A stretch of DNA of 64,000 nt from Strigamia acuminata (GCA_949358305.1 OX442318.1:14800517-14864516); one strand, 5' to 3'; positions 34,101 to 46,304 are shown, numbered from the stretch's first letter. Numbers and translations are program-made. The notes: generated by a model from the letters alone, not told the origin.

Positions 34101-37083
34101 GCATTTTAAAGTCGAATTCGCACAACCGTATGTAAAACATAATATACGAGGTAAAAAATAGATGCAGTACGCAAATGTATGCAATGCGTAAAGCTAATAT
34201 TTGCAGCTCACTTTTTCTCATCCCGTTATCGATCGAAAATTGCTTCTCACTCACCTCGCTTTTCACGATGTGTGTGTAATATTTTTACTCTAACTCACAC
34301 AGATATTCTAATCGAGTTAATCGATTAAAGCGAAGCGTGCATTCCTTTCGATTGAAACTCACAACCGCATTCACTGGAGCTAAATGACCTTTTGACCAGC
34401 TCAAGCTGGCTAGAAATTGTAGCAACACCAACCATGCCTAGAAATTCGCTTTAATTTACTTCCATTCTGGTTCATCATTCTGCCAATGCAATCAGCAAAT
34501 TGGAAAATGATAAGTGCGACCTTAGTTATTACGTACCGTTGGCCGTTACCGTATACTCGTATAAATTACGTGTGGAGTCACACTCTGTCAGTTCCTTTTC
34601 ATTTCACTTCACTCTCGTACGGTGCTTTTAATTTTCTTAAAAGTCAAAGTTGCCATGCATGCCGTAATCAATATAATATATCGCGTCCTAAATCACGTGA
34701 CAAGTGCAATCGTTGCGCCATCAAAACCTGCTGCCAATTTATTTACCACGCACATTTAATCCTCTCGACATTATCAAAGGAGGTGAAATCCCTTCAGTTT
34801 TACACATTGGTTTGCTAAATCCAACTGCAGGACGCTTCACAGTTCACCTTTAAAGATTTAACACCTTTCCAACTCGTTATCATGCGCATCGTTAAGCATG
34901 TGTGAAATTTCATAAAACCCTGTCGACCAAACCAAAACACGAAATTCTTGCACAAAATATTCACCTAAAGTGGACGTCGTTCATAAATAAATAAGAACGT
35001 TCCAACACGTGTTGGTTAGGCCTATAAACGTCAATGCAAATCCAAATGCCATTAATCAGGAGAAAATAAAAGAGAGGAAGTGAGATATAAATCGCGTGGC
35101 GTCCACTCGAAGTGTGAAAGCAAAGGTTAAAAATCGACTCTTTCTCTCTTTGTACTGAAATAAATACATACTAGTACGTAGTGAAATTCGCCCAAGATTG
35201 ATATCATCTTGTTTAAATTTTTCATTTTATGTCACAAATACTAGCAATCCTGGATCAACTCAACAACACTACTACCGGTATATTCCCTCTACAAGTAAAT
35301 CACAGTCATCAAACTGATGCACCACCAGGAAATGATGTGCACACTTCCACTATGGTATTAATTACTTCCAAAACCATTTTAATTGGTCCTTATAACATAC
35401 AGTGGTATGTTACTATTGTTGGCTAATAAGCCAAAAGTGATGCAAATAAATGTCATAACGACTATGATTAAACAGTAAATGTTTAATTTGATGATTTCCA
35501 TTTTGCGAATTCGATTGCACTTAGGTTAGACATGTTAGACATGTTAGAGGAGAGACCCTGCTGAAAACGGACTCAACCAGTGTATATAAATGAATCGAGC
35601 GCATTTGACCAGCAAAAAGGGAAAAGCATTGACGAGTCGGTCGCAACGACCCACCACTGGATGATTGGATTTCGCAAGGAAGACCCAACTTCTCTCTTGT
35701 GAACCAGACGCTCGAGTGTGGTGACAATAAACCATCCACAGCTAAGCCGTCATTGGATAAACTCGGTATGTGCTGTTCCCACTCAAGAATAGAGCACATG
35801 TCTGGTCTGTGGCGTCAATAGTCAGCCGATAACTAAACTTGTCGACCAACTGTACACAGATTGTACACAACAGATGCTTTGTCTCCAATTTTAACATTCA
35901 AATCCACAACGAATTTCTCTGAATGATAAAGACTGCCCACCCAAATTGGACAAGTCCATGCAAACTCACGTGGCAAATGATTTCTGTAAATAAGACGTTT
36001 CAATTTTTAAAAATTAAAAATTAAAACCCCGAGCAAAGAGACAAATGCACAAATTATATTACTCGTATTGCCCTTTCTTTTTCAATCTTCATTTAGGGTG
36101 TGATGTGAGAAAACTCCAACCTTGTGTTTCATGTCAATGTCCAAATTTCAACTCCGCTCTTGTTATCAAACACCTCGCCAATCGCCATGACCACCGGACA
36201 AGTGAGACAGTTGAGATACTCCACCAGTTTCCGCTCATCGCCTTATTTACTGCTATGCAAGCATCTGTAAGTATTGTTATTCCCAGACTGAAGGTCTAAC
36301 AACAACAACTTTGTAAAATTCTTTTCAGACATTTCTTTTTTTTTATTCTCCGAAGTATTAGTAGTGCTCTCATCAAGCCAAAGGTGTATTTTTTCTTTCA
36401 TTTTTTATATAATGTGGTAAAAACACACTCAATTTTGACCAACACAACATTGTTTTCTTCATTTTTTTTCCAACAAACTTTTCACAAAGAAATGAAATGT
36501 CTTTTTTCTCCTACTCTTTCTAAAAAAATTAAAACAAAAAAAATCTCAAAATTTTTCTTGCCAAGAAAAATAAAACTGAAATAAAAAATTGTATTCCTAT
36601 GAATAAACATAAGTATAGCTTTAATTTTTTTGGAAGCTTTTCATTCTTTTTTTCATATTTTTTCTTTCACTCGTTTTCAACCCAAAGTAAAAAAAAGGAA
36701 TTACTTTTGTCATACGTACAATAAGTTATGTAAGAAAAAAAAATTAATTCATTGTATGAAAACTAAATAAAAAGTTAAGGTCCATTAAAAAAAAATTCAG
36801 GAAAATTTGAGTTCAGAAAAATAAAGCAAAAACGAATTCTTTGTTTAGAAAAATAAATTTCCTCTAAGATAAAAAATAACCTCTTAAAAAAATAAAAGTA
36901 ATTAACCTTTTTTATATTTTAATATTATACAATTAACAATTTCACATGAATGAAAATCGTAGAAGGGTTAAAATAAAATTGATTATTCAGTAATTTTAAC
37001 TACAAATTTGTCCCACAGAACGCTCCTTGCAACCCTGCGAGGTCATGACCGTATGACCATGTTACCATCTCAAGAACTACAAA
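31151..37083. other. AT-rich non-coding sequence
   Basis: No gene is supported. The less AT-rich patch at about 35560-35800 has two overlapping minus-strand frames of 63 and 92 codons but no domain. The region 32.7-33.2 kb is open on both strands and looks like eroded coding or repeat sequence. Palindromes TACCGGTA occur at 31191, 31758 and 35273. Confidence 0.45.
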
Positions 37084-37515
37084 CTGTGGTGATCTTAAGT
37101 GTATTTTTCTATATTTGTTGTCACCACTTACAAATATTTATTATTTTTAATTACTCTGGTTTGGCACACGCCAAACCAGCTGCTGTCTTGGGGGTGAAAA
37201 CTCCTAGACACACCTCACCCCAATTTGGCTGGGGTGGGTTGCAAATTAACGGTTTTGGTGCAATTATTCATTTGTAGCACCAAAATGCGCTCGTTGCGCA
37301 TATCTGCTGCGCAGATCCGAAGTGTGCTGGGCTCGAATTTGGAGTTTTGGCACATTCTTGAATTCACAACCAAACAAACAACACATCTTGTCATTGTTTT
37401 GACAATACTGCATTGTACTGACCGTGTTACGTTTCTTGTGATTTGAGACTTCTGCTATCCCCCTTTGCTAAGTTTGCAAAGTGCTTTCATGTGTATCAGC
37501 TACAGTTGATACATG
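37084..37515. other. Hairpin-rich segment, function unknown
   Basis: Perfect inverted repeats follow one another. CTGGTTTGGC and GCCAAACCAG (37156-37179) enclose ACAC. CACCCC and GGGGTG lie at 37216-37236. ATGCGC and GCGCAT (37285-37301) enclose TCGTT. ATCTGC and GCAGAT (37302-37316) enclose TGC. Weaker pairs are GTGGTGA with TCACCAC near 37086-37130, TTGTCA with TGACAA near 37389-37407, and GTATCA with TGATAC near 37493-37512. The GC content is higher than in the flanks. It could be the edge of an unclassified transposon or a structured RNA. Confidence 0.45.
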
Positions 37516-38466
37516 CATTTCCACTGTTATTCAGTGATCTCTGTTAACGAGCAGTGCTCTCACTCACCGCCGCCATCGAGGACCATGTACGCATTTCATT
37601 ATTCATTTCATTCCTTTGTTCAATTCATTATTAGTTTAGCTTATTAATTATTGTAAGCTTATTTAACCGAATAAAGTTTCCCCGAGATATTTTGTTATTC
37701 TTACCTCGTATTTATTTTACCCCAAGATATTATTAACCATTTTATTTCAGAGACCAAGTCTGTTTACAGCATGTCAACAGTGAAATAACCCGGATCACTG
37801 CAATACAAGTAGAACAGATAAAAAAAAAGAAGTAAAAAACAATCGTGAGTCAAGAAATTAAAAATGTCAGGTTTTGTTGAATTAAAAAAACAACAAAAAA
37901 AAAAACACAAAAGCTAAAATAAGCACTAAAAAAATCACTTTTTCTAGCGTGCTACTGGTATTTGTAAAATTTGCAATAAGAAAAAACATTAGCCTATTTT
38001 CTTTTTTTGCGATTTAAAAATGAAGAAATTTAAGCTTGCAAAAATTAAAACCCTTCAAAAGATTTCGTAATTTAGTGATTAATGCGTGTTTGTTTCAAGA
38101 GATAAATATTCAACAAATAAAGCCGGTTTTTAAACAGCCACCGGAGAACCCCAGCAGCTCTCAAACAAGTTGAAATTCATTAAACGAATGCCATCTGAAA
38201 CCAGCCTCTGGACTGAAATGAGAAAACTAGCTCATTACAAGAATAATATTGAATACCGGTAATAATAATACAAAATAAACATTTAAAACAAAAACATTTA
38301 TTGGAGATTTCAAACATTGTCGCAACTTCGTCTATGCCCTCTTAAATATTCGCTGTGAAAAACAAATTTGATAGCAACATTATGCTTCATCAACTTTTAT
38401 TCCCTTTCCTCGCAACATTATCTTTTAAAAATGATTATTGATAGGAAAGAACTTGAAATAAAAAAA

Positions 38467-38505
<39 letters not shown>

Positions 38506-38603
38506 GAAGAAAGAAAGAGACGAACATAAAAAAATGTATCCGGAGTAATTCCCAGATCCGAGTGTTTAAAATTCACTGCAATCAACCTTTTCGCGATTGC
38601 AAA
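37516..38603. other. AT-rich non-coding sequence
   Basis: Contains AATAAA near 37670 after a mixed-composition stretch and an (AAAG)n tract at 38461-38519. No gene is supported. The AATAAA together with the hairpin-rich segment to its left would also fit a solo LTR, but I cannot fix the ends. Confidence 0.45.
38461..38519. repeat. (AAAG)n microsatellite
   Basis: About 13 AAAG units with one GGAAG interruption. Confidence 0.9.
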
Positions 38604-38990
38604 ACAAATCCTACTACGATTGTAGCACACACAAATAAACAGTCCAATTGTTTAAACTTAACAAACTAATTTAATCGTTGAAAATTGAGCAGTGCAAAAA
38701 CGTGTAGTGACACACGTTGATACATGAACAAAGATGAGAGTAAGGTCATAAAACAAACGGGGACACATCTGGTCAGCAAGGACTGACCAACAACAATTTA
38801 GATACTTGAGGGCACTCTTGGTGACCTCGAAACAAACATGTTATGAACTTCAAAACATAGCAATTAATTCCATCTAACTAAATACTTATAAAATCAAACA
38901 ACACTTTTTTTTCTAAATCTAAACATAATCAAAACAAACACTTTTGACCAAATCATTAAAATAAAATATTAAATCAATTAGGATTTTACA
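38604..38990 (-). repeat. 3' LTR of the second BEL/Pao element
   Basis: On the coding strand it starts TGTAAAATCC. The two copies agree down to plus-strand base 38604. If the other copy was clipped by the deletion, this LTR could extend to 38598, which would give the canonical CA end. The neighbouring coding-strand sequence is CCCTTTTTTCCCGGGCAA, not a purine tract. Confidence 0.85.
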
Positions 38991-39014
38991 TTGCCCGGGA
39001 AAAAAGGGCCATAA

Positions 39015-40771
39015 CTAATTTTCTTCATGAATTTCTAATGCACATAGTCTTTGTACGGGTCTTCGCATCACTTTTCCACTCGGCAGCATCATCTCGCAAG
39101 AGCGAACTTTCCCATCTCTGCCGTTAAATGTTTTTGTAATTTTGGCTGTCTTCCAAGCCATACGCGGCTGTCCTTGCTCCTGCACGAGGACTAATTCGTT
39201 GACTTCGATTTCTCGTGAAGCCTTCACTCGTCGAAACTCACGCAATTCGACGAGATATTCGTGGGACCACCGTCGCCACAGCAAATTCGTCATTCTCTGG
39301 CGCAGCTTCCAGCGCTTGACGAGCTCCGCTCTTTTATTCAAATCTGCACGATGCTCTGGATCATAAACATCTGGCAAACTTGAAAGGCGAGCTCCGATCA
39401 GGAAATGAGATGGCGACAACGGCTCAGGTTCTGTTGGATTGTCCGTCACATACGTAATTGGGCGCGAGTTAATAATTGCTTCGACCTCTGTCAATACGGT
39501 TGTCAGCTCCTCAAAACATAGCGACGCTCTTCCTAGGACCTTCTTCAGACTTAATTTTACAGTCTTGACCAAGCGCTCCCAAAAACCCCCCCACCATGGG
39601 GCGAGTTCGACTATGAACTTCCATTGAATTTTGTTATGAGACAAGAATCCCTGGAATTTTTCGCTGGCAAATCCATTTATGAACAGCGCCAAGTCTTTTT
39701 CGGCGCGCTTAAAGGTCTTCGCGTTGTCCGAATATACGACGCTCGGTATTCCTCGTCGTGATATCAAACGCTTGAACGCCAAAATAAACTTCTCCGTCGA
39801 CAAATCCGACACCAACTCCAGGTGTACGGCTCGTACCACCGCGCAGGTAAATAAGGCGATGTAACATTTATCGCCACTCCGCATGTAGAGTGGGCCCGCG
39901 AAATCAACGCCTATTACTTGAAATGGGGCAGCACGATTAATGCGGTCAGACGGGAGGAGTCCGATGGCTTGTGTCATCAGCTTCGAGTTTACGCGACGGC
40001 ACGTTATACATTTGGATACGTAATTTTTGATCGTTTTCCTGGCTCTTCGAGTCCAAAATTTTGAACGAAATTCCGATAACGTATCTCCTAATCCTCCATG
40101 TAAAGCACGTCTATGGCAGTCCCTTATTATTAGTGTGGTCATCGGCGAGTCTGCATCTAATACGATTGGATAAATAAAATTCTTCGTTCCGATGTGGTCG
40201 CGAATTCGAGAATTTATTCGCAATATCTTGTTTTCGTCGACGATCAATTCCACTTGCGATAAAGGTGACTCTCTATTTAATTTTACAGCATTCTGTACGC
40301 TTTCCATTTCTTCTGCGAATCTTGAACGCTGAGTGTGGCGAAACCAATACGTTTCTGCTGCCTCGATTTCCTCAGTTTTCAGCGGTCCGCCAATTGACTG
40401 ATCCTTTTTCGAGTTTCGAACGAAGCGCAGCATCCACGCTGTGATCCTGACTACCTTCGTCCAACTGCTGTAGGTTTCTAAGGCGAACAACGGCTCCAGC
40501 CTCTCCGACGCTCTTGTCACGTTTATGCGTGTGGAATTCTCTTCTACCTCTTCAAGCTGAGTTTCCATTTCTGTGTCTATTCCTTGTGGCCAATGTTCTT
40601 TACTTTTGTGTAACCATTTGGGGCCATTCCACCACTCGCCATCTTCAACCAGCTTCACTGCCTCCATCCCTCTCGTCAATTTATCCGCAGGATTTACCCT
40701 GCCGGGGCAGTGTCGCCACGATTCGACGTCGGTGTTCGTACGAATTTCTCGTACCCGATTCGCGACGAAAG
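39015..40771 (-). pseudogene. pol: BEL/Pao pol fragment: end of RNase H, integrase, DUF5641-like domain
   Basis: The frame is open from the copia insertion point to the stop at 39015. Residues below count from the leucine codon at 40679. The beginning matches the RNase H to connection region (NPADKLTRGM motif). The integrase has an HHCC zinc site at H189, H194, C224 and C227 and a D259-D318-E368 triad, with the final Glu in GGFWERLVKTVK. The C-terminal domain follows from about residue 450 and ends in CALEIHEEN. No lesion is seen inside this fragment. It lacks a start and any promoter of its own, so it would be expressed only if read through. The enzyme would catalyse integration of element cDNA. 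Confidence 0.9.
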
Positions 40772-41079
40772 TGTTAAGATATTGTGTACACTAATGACCA
40801 TTTATGCACATGTAACTATATCTATGTATCGTATTATTTAATCGCACGGTGTATGTGTGTATATTAAGCAAACGCAAGCGTTTGCACTCTTTGTTTACAT
40901 ACAGTGTCTGTATGCTGCCAACAGGTGGCTCCTGTCATATTAGGTCACATGACCATTGAATAAAATCACTTGATGTTTGATTCTCACCTGTGATGATGTG
41001 TGCTTTTATCACCTGCTATGTTTTTCCACACCACTGCATATACTAGCTGTTTATATGGATTCACAGCAACATTATAACA
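40772..41079 (+). repeat. 5' LTR of the copia element
   Basis: 308 bp, identical to the 3' LTR by eye. It contains AAGCAAACGCAAGCGTTTGC, which includes the inverted repeat GCAAACGC and GCGTTTGC, and a late AATAAAATC that may serve as polyadenylation signal. Confidence 0.95.
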
Positions 41080-41080
41080 A

Positions 41081-41091
41081 GGTTATGGGCC
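41081..41091 (+). promoter_or_regulatory. Primer-binding site complementary to internal initiator tRNA-Met
   Basis: GGTTATGGGCC begins one base after the LTR. It is complementary to the anticodon stem-loop region of initiator tRNA-Met (GGGCCCATAACC). From memory, Drosophila copia is primed by a 5' half of this tRNA cleaved in the anticodon loop. The usual TGG start that pairs with a tRNA 3' CCA is absent, which supports the half-tRNA reading. Confidence 0.75.
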
Positions 41092-41849
41092 ACAAACAAC
41101 GTGGGAAAAACGCGGAGATCGTTTAAAAGCAGTGCAAGTCGTTTTTGAGGTGAAAAAGAAGGCGTTTCCCTCAAATCCAACATGGCGGCGCCCATGGTGA
41201 GAGTTGACAACTTGTGTTTGGACCAAGGATCCACGATTTTCGGGGTTATTCTGCATCACCAAGCGACGCAGGAACACTAAACGGGTTCGAACATTATAGA
41301 ACATTTATTTAATACGTTTATTTTGGCCTTTTTCGGACGATTTCTCCGAATATCGCGAGGCGCGATACGTAACGTCGACGTGGCGTTAATTTTCGCCGAG
41401 AAAACAACTCGACGACAAATACGCAAGGACGACGACGCTCGACAACCACACGGGAAGTGTGAACGAGCTATAAACGAACGGGAATTGCCAAAAACGAGGA
41501 AATTCTCGAAGGAACTGAATTTTTCGAGACGAAAGACGGAAGAACGAGGAAAAATCAACAATACGACGATTTTTCTCAACCACACGTGAAGTGTGATCCA
41601 AAGCTGTCGAGACACAACAAGTGGGATAGTCTACAGCAGGAAAACAACATATATGAACTATTATTTCGTTATTATTGTCGAATATTATTATTAGCTTAGT
41701 GTTGTTAATAGGATACACTAACTTAGACTAAGAGCGCATTAACCTTGTGAAAATTGCACTATTTTTCACAAGTAACAGTTTTGAAAGTGTTTTTGAGGAA
41801 ATCTGTGTGTGTATACGGTGTTTCACAAGTCCAGGACACTCAATTCGCG

Positions 41850-44800
41850 ATGGAGACAGAAAAACTCGAGCGAAAAATAACACTTTTGAATAGAACGAAC
41901 TACGACACGTGGAAGCAGCAAATTAAAGTGCTGTTGATGCATCACGGATGCTGGGCATTCACGGACGGCACACAAGAAGCGCTGGCACCGGGAGCATCTT
42001 GGCGAGATCGTTCTGATTACCAACTACGCAAGGGACGAGCATTTAGCCTTATTTATTACGCCATAGAGGAGCAATATCACGAATTGCTCAGCGGGACCGA
42101 GGACGCGAAAACAGCGTGGGACACGCTAAAGACAAACTTCGAACCGGTCTCGAGGGCGAGAATAATACGTCTGTTGGACGAATTCTTCAATCTGAAGTAC
42201 GACCCAGCGACGGAAACGATCGGCGTATTCGCGGCGAAGATACGCAATGCGGCGAAGCGATTAGCCGACGTCAAACACGATTTGGACAATTTATATCAGG
42301 CATTCCAGCTCATCCGATACCTGCCACAAGAATACCAGTCAATTGTGCAGAGTATTTACCGATGGGACGATAAGGATTTCACACTGGAAAAGGTTGAAGC
42401 GGAATTGGTCGCCGAGGAGGGCAGACTCGCGCAACAACGCAGAGATTCGGGCCAAGCGCCAATTACGGACGCTTTCAACATGGGAACAAACACAAAGGAT
42501 AATGATAATTCGTCCAAATCCCAACAACAAGGAAATAACAGCCAAAACAGCCGAGGCGGACAAAGGGGCGGCAAATCGAATTATCGAGGCGGCAAAAATT
42601 CGCGGAATTTCCGAGGAAATGCGACCGGATCATCACCACGGGGGCCGTGTTTCCGGTGCAATCAACCAGGGCACTGGGCAAGGGATTGCACAGCACAATT
42701 ACCGTCGAATAACAGCCAGAACACAAATACAGCGGAAGAATTGGACACAAACATGTTCGATGTCGGTTTTCTCACCGAGTTGAGCGAAGAAGAGATGTTA
42801 CAGTGCAGCGCAGCCAACAACTGTTGGATCTACGACACCGGGGCCACTGGACATTTCTGCAAAGACAGGAATCAATTCTTCAACTTCAAGGAAACCACAG
42901 GAACAATAAGTCAAGCGGATAAAAAGACTTTAATTCAGATTCAAGGCGTCGGGGACGTCTGTGTGATGAGTTTGGTTGGAACTGAAACGATTCCGATCAC
43001 ATTGAAAAAGGTTTATTATGCGCCGGACATGCGACGAAATTTATTGTCGGGACCGTGCATCGACGAAGCACGATGCAAAGTCGCCGTTGGCTCGGGTTTG
43101 GTCAAGATATACGATCCTCAGTGGAGGAGACAGCTGATGGAAGCCGTGAAGAAGGATCGGTTATATTATATTAAACTAAGCGACCAGAAGCCAGACTTCG
43201 AGAAGTTGAGGCAAAAAGCGAATAGCAAGGCGAATGTCGGCGAACAGAAGAAAGGAGAACCAACCAATTTAACAAAGAACACAACGAAGAGCACATCTAA
43301 TCCTGAGGAAGCCAGACTTTGGCATGAGCGGCTCGGACACATCTATTTTCCAAGCGTCCAAGCAATGAGCAAAGGAGGGGCAGTAATTGGGTTGCCAATT
43401 TTGGACGTGCCAATTACACAATGCGACGTTTGCACATTAGCCAAGAAGAAAGCGATTCCACATAAATCGTTGCCAGGAATTAGATCGACAGAGCCACTCC
43501 AATTGCTACACATGGATGTGTGTGGAGCATTTAGCACACCAACACTCTCGGGGAACAAATACTTTTTAACTATCACAGACGACTTCTCTCGTTATTCGAC
43601 AGTCTACTTAATGCAGAAGAAGGACGAAGTATTTGACATTTTCCAAAAACACGTGAAACGGATAGAGCGATTGCTTGGAAAATCGGTTCTAGCAATTCGT
43701 ACGGACAACGGCATGGAGTTCTGCTCAAACAAGTTTGGAGAGTACCTCCAAGGACTAGGAATCGCTCACGAGAGGACTAACGCGTACACTCCAGTCCAGA
43801 ATGGCGTTTCCGAGAGACTTAACCAGACATTAGCAAATGGAATGCGAGCGCTTGTGTACGATGCCGGCTTGGAACATCGATTCTGGGGAGAAGCCATCCT
43901 GACTTTCAATTATCTCAGAAACAGGATTGCAAAGCTGAATTCGGACAAGACGCCGATGGAATTGTACTACGGGCGTAAACCATCACTTAGACATTTGAGA
44001 AAGTTCGGGAGTTTATGCTTTGTGCAGAAACGAATTCGAGATGGCAAAATCGACAACAAAAGTCTGCACGGCATTATGCTCGGATATTCGAGAATCACGA
44101 AAGGATATCGAGTATGGCTGCCGGAGTTTTCCAAAGTAATCGAAACCAGCGACGTGAAGTTCGTGGAGAGCAGGCGCGGTGTTGAAGGCGTGCTGGGCTT
44201 ACCAGAAAAGTACACGACTTACATCGATAGTTTGGACGATAATATGGACAATGACAATGATCGCCAATATTATTCGGACGAGGATGTGAGGCCACCGCTA
44301 CCCCCGCCAGCACCAGTTAAGAAGAAGGAGGATCGACAACTGGAATTGCCTCCAGTTAAATTGAAATTTAGACTGCCAGATGAGAAGTTGCGACACAATT
44401 TACCAGAAGTGAAGTTGCCACAACCCGGACAAGCGATTTTGAACCCAATTCCAACTATTCCTGCATTAGTTTGGAAGAAGACGGAGAAAGTCAGGCCAAC
44501 TGGACAGAAGGATGTTGAGTACACAATCCAGGGTTATGACAAACCCAAACTACGCTCAATACCTGACGTAAAGCGTTACTGTGCCGACCACAACCTTCGT
44601 GTCCCTGAGCATTTGTTTGAGGACAAAAGAAAGAAGAAGCCCTCTGAATCGAATACGACGGCGGATAATCTTGACCTGGACTTTGATGATATGAATATCA
44701 ACTTCGAAGCTAATCACTTAGAAGTCCACGTACCCGTACGTTATGAGGAAATTGCGACTTTACCCGAAAAGGATGAATGGCGCCAAGCGATGAACGACGA

Positions 44801-46304
44801 GATTGACACCATGCATGAGCGCGAGGTTTGGGAACTTGTTCCACCGCCGCCCAACACTAAGATAGTGGGTTGCAGATGGATTTACACGACCAAACAGAAC
44901 GAAGAGGGAGAAATTGCACGTTATAAGGCGAGACTTGTCGCGCAGGGTTTTTCCCAAGTCTACGGCGAATCCTATGAGGAGACATTCTCACCCGTAGTAG
45001 ACTTCTCAATCGTGCGTTTCATGTTTACGCTACTCGTCTGTATGCTCAAATGGTCGTACATTCAAGCTGACGTCAAGTGTGCATACCTTTATGCAAAATT
45101 GCATAAAACGGTCTACATGCACCAACCAAAGGGTTTCATCGTTGAAGGCAAAGAGAACTATGTCTGCAGACTCCTCCGAGCCATCTATGGCTTACACCAA
45201 TCTGGAAGAGAATGGGGAATAGAACTGGAGGAGACTTTATTGAAATTAGGACTAGAACACGTGAATTGGTGCAATTGCGTTTATAAATACGGTGATATTG
45301 CGTATTTAATCGTCTACGTTGACGATATCGTAGTCTTTGGCAAACGATACGAAGATGCCATGAAAATACTCAATATGATCGGAACGCAATTCGACTTAGT
45401 GATACTCGGACAAACAAAGAAGTTGCTAGGGGTCGAATTCCATTCGTATAATCAACAATTAGTACTGCATCAAAGGTCATACGTAAATAAAGTATTGTTG
45501 AAGTTTAACAACTACATGGAACATGTGAAAATTCGATCTCAACCGATGACTAAAGCAACTGTACTCACGAAACAAGGTTGTCCAGACACTATTAATGAAT
45601 TCAAAGTCATGGAAGGAATTCCGTATCGAAGTTTACTTGGATGCTTGGCGTTCATCGCATCGAGAACAAGACCGGATATGACTTATGCGGTTAACATCTT
45701 AAGTCAATTCCAATCCAATCCTGGATGGAGCCACTGGGTGGCATTACTGGACTTGCTCAGTTACTTGAGAACAACCAAAAATCACGGATTGATGTTGTTT
45801 CCGAATGATCGGATCGAAGTAATCGGTTACAGCGATTCCGATTATGCGAACAACAGAGACGACCGTATCTCCATTGGAGGAACGCTAGTTACTTTGGGCA
45901 GCACACCCATTTACTGGAGAACCTTCAAGCAACGGAACGTGACGCTATCAACGATGGAGGCGGAGTACGTAGCCCTTACAGAGACTGTTAAGGACTATAT
46001 TTGGATTGTTCGTGTCCTGCACGAAATTTCTCCTATATTGGCGAGTAGATTCTCTCATTTTGTCATGTGCGACAACATTTCAACGGTAGACTTTACGAAA
46101 TCCTGCGTTGAAAATCGTAAGACGAAGCACATCGATATACGTTACCACTTCATCAGAGAGCTCGTTAGAAGAGATAATCTTCAGATCGTTCACGTGGACA
46201 CGAAATCGAATTATGCGGATATTTTCACAAAATCGGTCGACAAAGCTGACCTAGTAAAGTTTTGCGATCGTTTCCTAATTGATTTAACCTTTCTGCGTGC
46301 TTGA
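41850..46304 (+). CDS. gag-pol: copia-type gag-pol polyprotein (1484 aa from the preferred start)
   Basis: The frame is open from 41754, but the ATG at 41850 (METEKLER) begins the recognisable Gag and is preferred. Positions below count from 41754. A UBN2/retrotran-gag region spans about 40-230. A zinc knuckle CFRCNQPGHWARDC lies at 299-312. The aspartic protease has DTGATGH (D361). The integrase has HHCC at H524, H529, C557 and C560 and a D588-D651-E687 triad with the 35-residue final spacing. Reverse transcriptase (RVT_2) has D1106 and YVDD at 1188-1191. RNase H has D1361 or D1363, E1402 and D1440. Integrase precedes RT, the order that defines Ty1/copia. Nothing essential is missing, so the element may be competent to move. 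Confidence 0.95.
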   Translation: METEKLERKITLLNRTNYDTWKQQIKVLLMHHGCWAFTDGTQEALAPGASWRDRSDYQLRKGRAFSLIYYAIEEQYHELLSGTEDAKTAWDTLKTNFEPVSRARIIRLLDEFFNLKYDPATETIGVFAAKIRNAAKRLADVKHDLDNLYQAFQLIRYLPQEYQSIVQSIYRWDDKDFTLEKVEAELVAEEGRLAQQRRDSGQAPITDAFNMGTNTKDNDNSSKSQQQGNNSQNSRGGQRGGKSNYRGGKNSRNFRGNATGSSPRGPCFRCNQPGHWARDCTAQLPSNNSQNTNTAEELDTNMFDVGFLTELSEEEMLQCSAANNCWIYDTGATGHFCKDRNQFFNFKETTGTISQADKKTLIQIQGVGDVCVMSLVGTETIPITLKKVYYAPDMRRNLLSGPCIDEARCKVAVGSGLVKIYDPQWRRQLMEAVKKDRLYYIKLSDQKPDFEKLRQKANSKANVGEQKKGEPTNLTKNTTKSTSNPEEARLWHERLGHIYFPSVQAMSKGGAVIGLPILDVPITQCDVCTLAKKKAIPHKSLPGIRSTEPLQLLHMDVCGAFSTPTLSGNKYFLTITDDFSRYSTVYLMQKKDEVFDIFQKHVKRIERLLGKSVLAIRTDNGMEFCSNKFGEYLQGLGIAHERTNAYTPVQNGVSERLNQTLANGMRALVYDAGLEHRFWGEAILTFNYLRNRIAKLNSDKTPMELYYGRKPSLRHLRKFGSLCFVQKRIRDGKIDNKSLHGIMLGYSRITKGYRVWLPEFSKVIETSDVKFVESRRGVEGVLGLPEKYTTYIDSLDDNMDNDNDRQYYSDEDVRPPLPPPAPVKKKEDRQLELPPVKLKFRLPDEKLRHNLPEVKLPQPGQAILNPIPTIPALVWKKTEKVRPTGQKDVEYTIQGYDKPKLRSIPDVKRYCADHNLRVPEHLFEDKRKKKPSESNTTADNLDLDFDDMNINFEANHLEVHVPVRYEEIATLPEKDEWRQAMNDEIDTMHEREVWELVPPPPNTKIVGCRWIYTTKQNEEGEIARYKARLVAQGFSQVYGESYEETFSPVVDFSIVRFMFTLLVCMLKWSYIQADVKCAYLYAKLHKTVYMHQPKGFIVEGKENYVCRLLRAIYGLHQSGREWGIELEETLLKLGLEHVNWCNCVYKYGDIAYLIVYVDDIVVFGKRYEDAMKILNMIGTQFDLVILGQTKKLLGVEFHSYNQQLVLHQRSYVNKVLLKFNNYMEHVKIRSQPMTKATVLTKQGCPDTINEFKVMEGIPYRSLLGCLAFIASRTRPDMTYAVNILSQFQSNPGWSHWVALLDLLSYLRTTKNHGLMLFPNDRIEVIGYSDSDYANNRDDRISIGGTLVTLGSTPIYWRTFKQRNVTLSTMEAEYVALTETVKDYIWIVRVLHEISPILASRFSHFVMCDNISTVDFTKSCVENRKTKHIDIRYHFIRELVRRDNLQIVHVDTKSNYADIFTKSVDKADLVKFCDRFLIDLTFLRA

